Made by a program: the position numbers and the translations under genes. A DNA stretch of 64,000 bases, from positions 3,286,001 through 3,350,000 of the forward strand of contig NZ_CP170197.1 of assembly GCF_047300855.1 (NCBI RefSeq), read 5' to 3'. Origin of the DNA: Sulfuriferula sp047300855. GTDB lineage: Bacteria > Pseudomonadota > Gammaproteobacteria > Burkholderiales > Sulfuriferulaceae. Position 1 is the first letter of the stretch; the number at the start of each line of letters is the position of its first letter. This document shows positions 60,909 to 64,000 of the stretch, piece by piece. Under the pieces are notes generated by a model. The model did not search any database. It was not told where the DNA came from and was given only the letters and a program-made list of their open reading frames with translations.

Positions 60909-62288
60909 TTACTGTATGGTCTTGGCTTTCTCGACCGCTTCTTCAATGGTGCCGACCATATAGAACGCCTGCTCGGGCAGGTGATCGTATTCACCGTTGA
61001 CGATGGCCTTGAAGCCGCTAATGGTGTCTTTCAGCGAAACATACTTGCCAGGGGCCCCGGTAAATACTTCAGCCACGAAAAACGGCTGCGACAGGAAACG
61101 CTGGATCTTGCGCGCACGCGCCACGGCCAGCTTGTCTTCGGGAGCCAGCTCGTCCATCCCCAGAATGGCGATAATGTCGCGCAATTCTTTGTAGCGCTGC
61201 AGCACCGACTGCACGCCGCGCGCCACGCTGTAGTGCTCTTCACCGACTACCAGCGGATCCAGCTGGCGCGAGGTGGAGTCGAGCGGATCCACGGCCGGGT
61301 AGATACCCAGTTCGGCCACCTGGCGCGACAACACGACGGTGGCATCGAGGTGGGCGAAGGTGGTCGCCGGCGACGGGTCGGTCAGGTCGTCCGCCGGCAC
61401 GTACACCGCCTGGATCGAGGTGATGGAACCCTTCTTGGTGGAGGTGATGCGCTCCTGCAGGCGACCCATTTCTTCCGCCAGAGTGGGCTGGTAGCCCACC
61501 GCGGATGGCATACGACCCAGCAGTGCGGACACTTCGGTACCGGCCAGGGTGTAGCGGTAGATGTTGTCCACGAACAGCAGCACGTCGCGGCCTTCGTCAC
61601 GGAAGTATTCGGCCATGGTCAGGCCGGTCAGGGCCACGCGCAGACGGTTACCAGGCGGCTCGTTCATCTGGCCGTAGACCAGTGCCACCTTGTCCAGCAC
61701 GCCGCCGTCCTTCATCTCATGGTAGAAGTCGTTACCTTCGCGGGTACGCTCGCCCACACCGGCAAACACCGAGTAACCGCTGTGCTCCACAGCGATGTTG
61801 CGGATCAGTTCCATCATGTTCACGGTCTTGCCCACGCCGGCGCCGCCAAACAGGCCGACCTTGCCGCCCTTGGCGAACGGGCAGATCAGGTCGATCACCT
61901 TGATACCGGTTTCCAGCAGTTCGTTGGAAGCGGCCAGTTCGTCGAAGGCTGGCGCCTTGCGATGGATGCCCCAACTGGTTTCGTTGCCGATCGGACCCAT
62001 GTCGTCGATAGGGTTGCCCAGCACATCCATGATGCGGCCCAGGGTTTTAATCCCGACCGGCACCGAAATTGCGGCGCCGGTACCGCTCACCAGCATGCCG
62101 CGGCGCAGGCCATCGGTGGTACCCATGGCGATGGCGCGCACGACGCCGTCACCCAGCTGTTGCTGAACTTCCAGTGTCAGCTCGGGGGTATCCATTTTCA
62201 GTGCGTCATAGACCTTGGGCAAGCTGTCGCGCGGGAATTCCACGTCAACCACCGGGCCAATGATTTGTACGATTTTGCCTTGACTCAT
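60909..62288 (-). CDS. atpD: ATP synthase F1 subunit beta
   Basis: A 459-residue catalytic subunit. P-loop GGAGVGKTVNMMEL (near 148), GERTREGND with the catalytic Glu, DNIYRYTLAGTEVSALLGRM and the ALVYGQMNEPPG region are intact. The start at 62288 has an AAGGAAC ribosome-binding site and begins MSQGKIVQIIGPVVDVEF; the seven codons upstream are not used. Confidence 0.98.
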   Translation of the reverse strand: MSQGKIVQIIGPVVDVEFPRDSLPKVYDALKMDTPELTLEVQQQLGDGVVRAIAMGTTDGLRRGMLVSGTGAAISVPVGIKTLGRIMDVLGNPIDDMGPIGNETSWGIHRKAPAFDELAASNELLETGIKVIDLICPFAKGGKVGLFGGAGVGKTVNMMELIRNIAVEHSGYSVFAGVGERTREGNDFYHEMKDGGVLDKVALVYGQMNEPPGNRLRVALTGLTMAEYFRDEGRDVLLFVDNIYRYTLAGTEVSALLGRMPSAVGYQPTLAEEMGRLQERITSTKKGSITSIQAVYVPADDLTDPSPATTFAHLDATVVLSRQVAELGIYPAVDPLDSTSRQLDPLVVGEEHYSVARGVQSVLQRYKELRDIIAILGMDELAPEDKLAVARARKIQRFLSQPFFVAEVFTGAPGKYVSLKDTISGFKAIVNGEYDHLPEQAFYMVGTIEEAVEKAKTIQ

Positions 62289-62315
62289 CGTCGTTCCTTG
62301 AAATAACAAAATTGC

Positions 62316-63179
62316 TTAAACGGCCGCGGCACCAGCCACGATCTCGGAGAGTTCTTTGGTGATCGCGGCCTGGCGGGTCTTGTTGTAGACCAGCTTGAGC
62401 TCTTCGATCACGTTTTTGGCGTTGTCTGAGGCGGCCTTCATCGCCACCATGCGCGCACTTTGCTCGCTCGCCATGTTTTCAGCCACCGCCTGATAAATCA
62501 GCGCCTCGATGTAACGCGTCAACAGGCCATCCACTACCGATTTGGCATCCGGCTCATAGATGTAGTCCCAGTGGTGTACCTGCTTTTCGCTTGGTTCGGC
62601 GGCCAGCGGCAACAACTGGGTAAGCGTCGGTTCCTGTTTCATGGTATTGACGAAGCGGTTGTACACTACATAAAGGGCATCAATCCTGCCTTCCATGTAG
62701 GCATCCAGCATCACCTTGACCGGGCCGATCAGGCGTTCCATATGCGGTGTATCGCCCAGCGCAATCACGTGTGACACCACGTTGGCCCCGGTGCGCTGCA
62801 TGAAACCCAGCCCCTTGTTGCCAATTGCAGTGACATCCACACCCAGCTTGGCAGCATCCCACTGCTTCATCTTGTTCACCACCAGACGCAGCACGTTGGT
62901 GTTGAGGCCGCCGCACAGGCCTTTGTCGGTGGTGACCACGATCAGGCCGACGCGCTTTTCATTTTCGCGCTTGACCACGAACGGGTGCTTATACTCCGGG
63001 TTGGCTTGGGACAGGTGGGCCGCCACGTTGCCGATTTTCTCGGCGTACGGGCGCGCAGCGCGCATACGTTCCTGAGCCTTGCGCATTTTTGCAGCCGCCA
63101 CCATTTCCATGGCGCGGGTGATCTTGCGCGTGTTTTCCACGCTCTTGATCTTGGTGCGTATCTCTTTTCCGGCAGCCAT
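62316..63179 (-). CDS. atpG: ATP synthase F1 subunit gamma
   Basis: A 287-residue central-stalk subunit with the two long coiled-coil helices: N-terminal KEIRTKIKSVENTRKITRAM and C-terminal ARMVAMKAASDNAKNVIEEL ending in VYNKTRQAAITKELSEIVAG. The central Rossmann-like domain has VVTTDKGLCGGLN. 27 bases before atpD and 13 bases after atpA. Confidence 0.97.
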   Translation of the reverse strand: MAAGKEIRTKIKSVENTRKITRAMEMVAAAKMRKAQERMRAARPYAEKIGNVAAHLSQANPEYKHPFVVKRENEKRVGLIVVTTDKGLCGGLNTNVLRLVVNKMKQWDAAKLGVDVTAIGNKGLGFMQRTGANVVSHVIALGDTPHMERLIGPVKVMLDAYMEGRIDALYVVYNRFVNTMKQEPTLTQLLPLAAEPSEKQVHHWDYIYEPDAKSVVDGLLTRYIEALIYQAVAENMASEQSARMVAMKAASDNAKNVIEELKLVYNKTRQAAITKELSEIVAGAAAV

Positions 63180-63192
63180 GATTGCTTCCCGA

Positions 63193-64000
63193 TCAGTAGA
63201 CGGCGGAGGACTTGAATGCCTCGATAGCCTTGGTCAACGCTGCTTCCGTGTCGGCAGTCATGTCGCCGCTGCTCTGGATTTTTTCCAGCAGGTCACCATG
63301 CTTGCCTTTGACGTAGGAAGCCAGCGCAGCTTCAAACGCCAGCGTTTTCTTCACATCCACATCATCCATGTAGCCTTTGTTCACAGCAAACAGGGTGAGT
63401 GCCATTTCAGCAACGTTCATCGGCGCGTACTGGTTCTGCTTCATCAGCTCGGTAACCAGCTTGCCGCGTTCCAGTTGTTTGCGCGTCGCTTCATCCAGAT
63501 CAGAGGCGAACTGTGCGAACGCCGCAAGTTCACGGTATTGGGCCAGCGCCAGACGCGTACCGCCGCCGAGCTTCTTGATCACCTTGGTCTGCGCAGCGCC
63601 GCCGACGCGCGACACCGACAGACCGGCGTTGATTGCAGGACGGATACCGGCGTTGAACAGGTCGGTTTCCAGGAATATCTGGCCGTCGGTAATCGAGATC
63701 ACGTTGGTCGGCACGAACGCGGACACGTCGCCAGCCTGCGTCTCGATCACCGGCAATGCGGTCAGCGAACCGGTTTTGCCTTTGACGGCGCCGCCGGTGG
63801 CTTTTTCCACATAATCGGCGTTGACGCGCGCGGCGCGTTCCAGCAGGCGCGAGTGCAGGTAGAACACGTCGCCGGGGTATGCCTCACGACCTGGCGGCCG
63901 GCGCAGCAACAGGGAAATCTGGCGGTACGCCCAGGCCTGCTTGGTCAGGTCGTCATATACGATCAACGCATCTTCGCCGCGATCGCGGAAGTATTCGCCC
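63193..64000 (-). CDS. atpA: ATP synthase F1 subunit alpha (partial, C-terminal part)
   Basis: The C-terminal 268 residues or so of AtpA; the reading frame runs to the window edge and the start lies outside. Visible are ALIVYDDLTKQAWAYRQ, the arginine-finger region VGGAAQTKVIKKLGGG (VSRVGGAAQ) and the C-terminal helical domain ending AIEAFKSSAVY. The apparent methionine at 63966 is an internal TTG leucine codon, not a start. First visible gene of the atpAGDC segment. Confidence 0.97.
   Translation of the reverse strand, partial: GEYFRDRGEDALIVYDDLTKQAWAYRQISLLLRRPPGREAYPGDVFYLHSRLLERAARVNADYVEKATGGAVKGKTGSLTALPVIETQAGDVSAFVPTNVISITDGQIFLETDLFNAGIRPAINAGLSVSRVGGAAQTKVIKKLGGGTRLALAQYRELAAFAQFASDLDEATRKQLERGKLVTELMKQNQYAPMNVAEMALTLFAVNKGYMDDVDVKKTLAFEAALASYVKGKHGDLLEKIQSSGDMTADTEAALTKAIEAFKSSAVY

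Overview
This 64 kb window is a chromosomal segment of a betaproteobacterium, probably a Nitrosomonadales/Gallionellaceae-like chemolithoautotroph. This is inferred from the protein families and gene order (coaBC-dut next to radC-rpmB-rpmG, Hda, a NUDIX regulator before nadA, a γ-class carbonic anhydrase behind a SulP transporter, a hydrogenase-4-like membrane complex, and the F-type ATP synthase operon). No rRNA or tRNA gene, CRISPR array, complete insertion sequence or integrase was seen.

Left part (about 3.2-20.8 kb): an assimilatory nitrate reduction regulon in four transcription units. These are nasA-ybiB; cobA-nirB-nirD-cbiX; a NarK/NasA-type nitrate transporter with a PP2C/kinase protein and NasT; and nrtA-globin-nrtB-nrtC. 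Nitrate enters through the MFS carrier or the NrtABC importer, NasA reduces it to nitrite, and NirBD reduces nitrite to ammonium with siroheme supplied in part by CobA and CbiX. Each unit starts with a -24/-12 (σ54) promoter preceded by NtrC-like dyads about 110-160 bp upstream, so general nitrogen control is readable from the DNA. NasT and a hairpin/poly-U element in the nrtA leader suggest a second, nitrate-dependent antitermination layer.

Middle part (20.8-47 kb): housekeeping and accessory genes. They include a ferritin-like protein, a COG2509 flavoprotein, YlqF, Hsp20, three dehydrogenase or oxidoreductase genes, a DnaJ-like protein, and then a gene-poor stretch (about 29.8-33.8 kb). That stretch carries a SIR2-like protein, a DUF2513 protein and a protein with a C-terminal HEPN-type Rx4H motif, and looks like a small candidate defence island. 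Core genes follow: hda, an NrtR-type NUDIX regulator with two dyads over its promoter, nadA, lnt, a diguanylate cyclase, dut, coaBC, radC, rpmB-rpmG, a desaturase, an MscS channel, a PLD-family protein and an RsmB-like methyltransferase.

Right part (47-64 kb): a SulP anion transporter overlapping a γ-carbonic anhydrase faces a minus-strand run of eight genes. In transcription order these are a plant-type [2Fe-2S] flavoprotein reductase, an ion-transporter-superfamily protein and hyfB-C-E-F-G-I. The HyfG-like subunit has lost all four cysteines that bind Ni-Fe in real hydrogenases, so this is a complex I/hydrogenase-related machine of unknown reaction and the most intriguing system in the window. 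The segment ends with an SDR-like gene, mscL and the 3' half of the ATP synthase operon (atpA partial, atpG, atpD, atpC).
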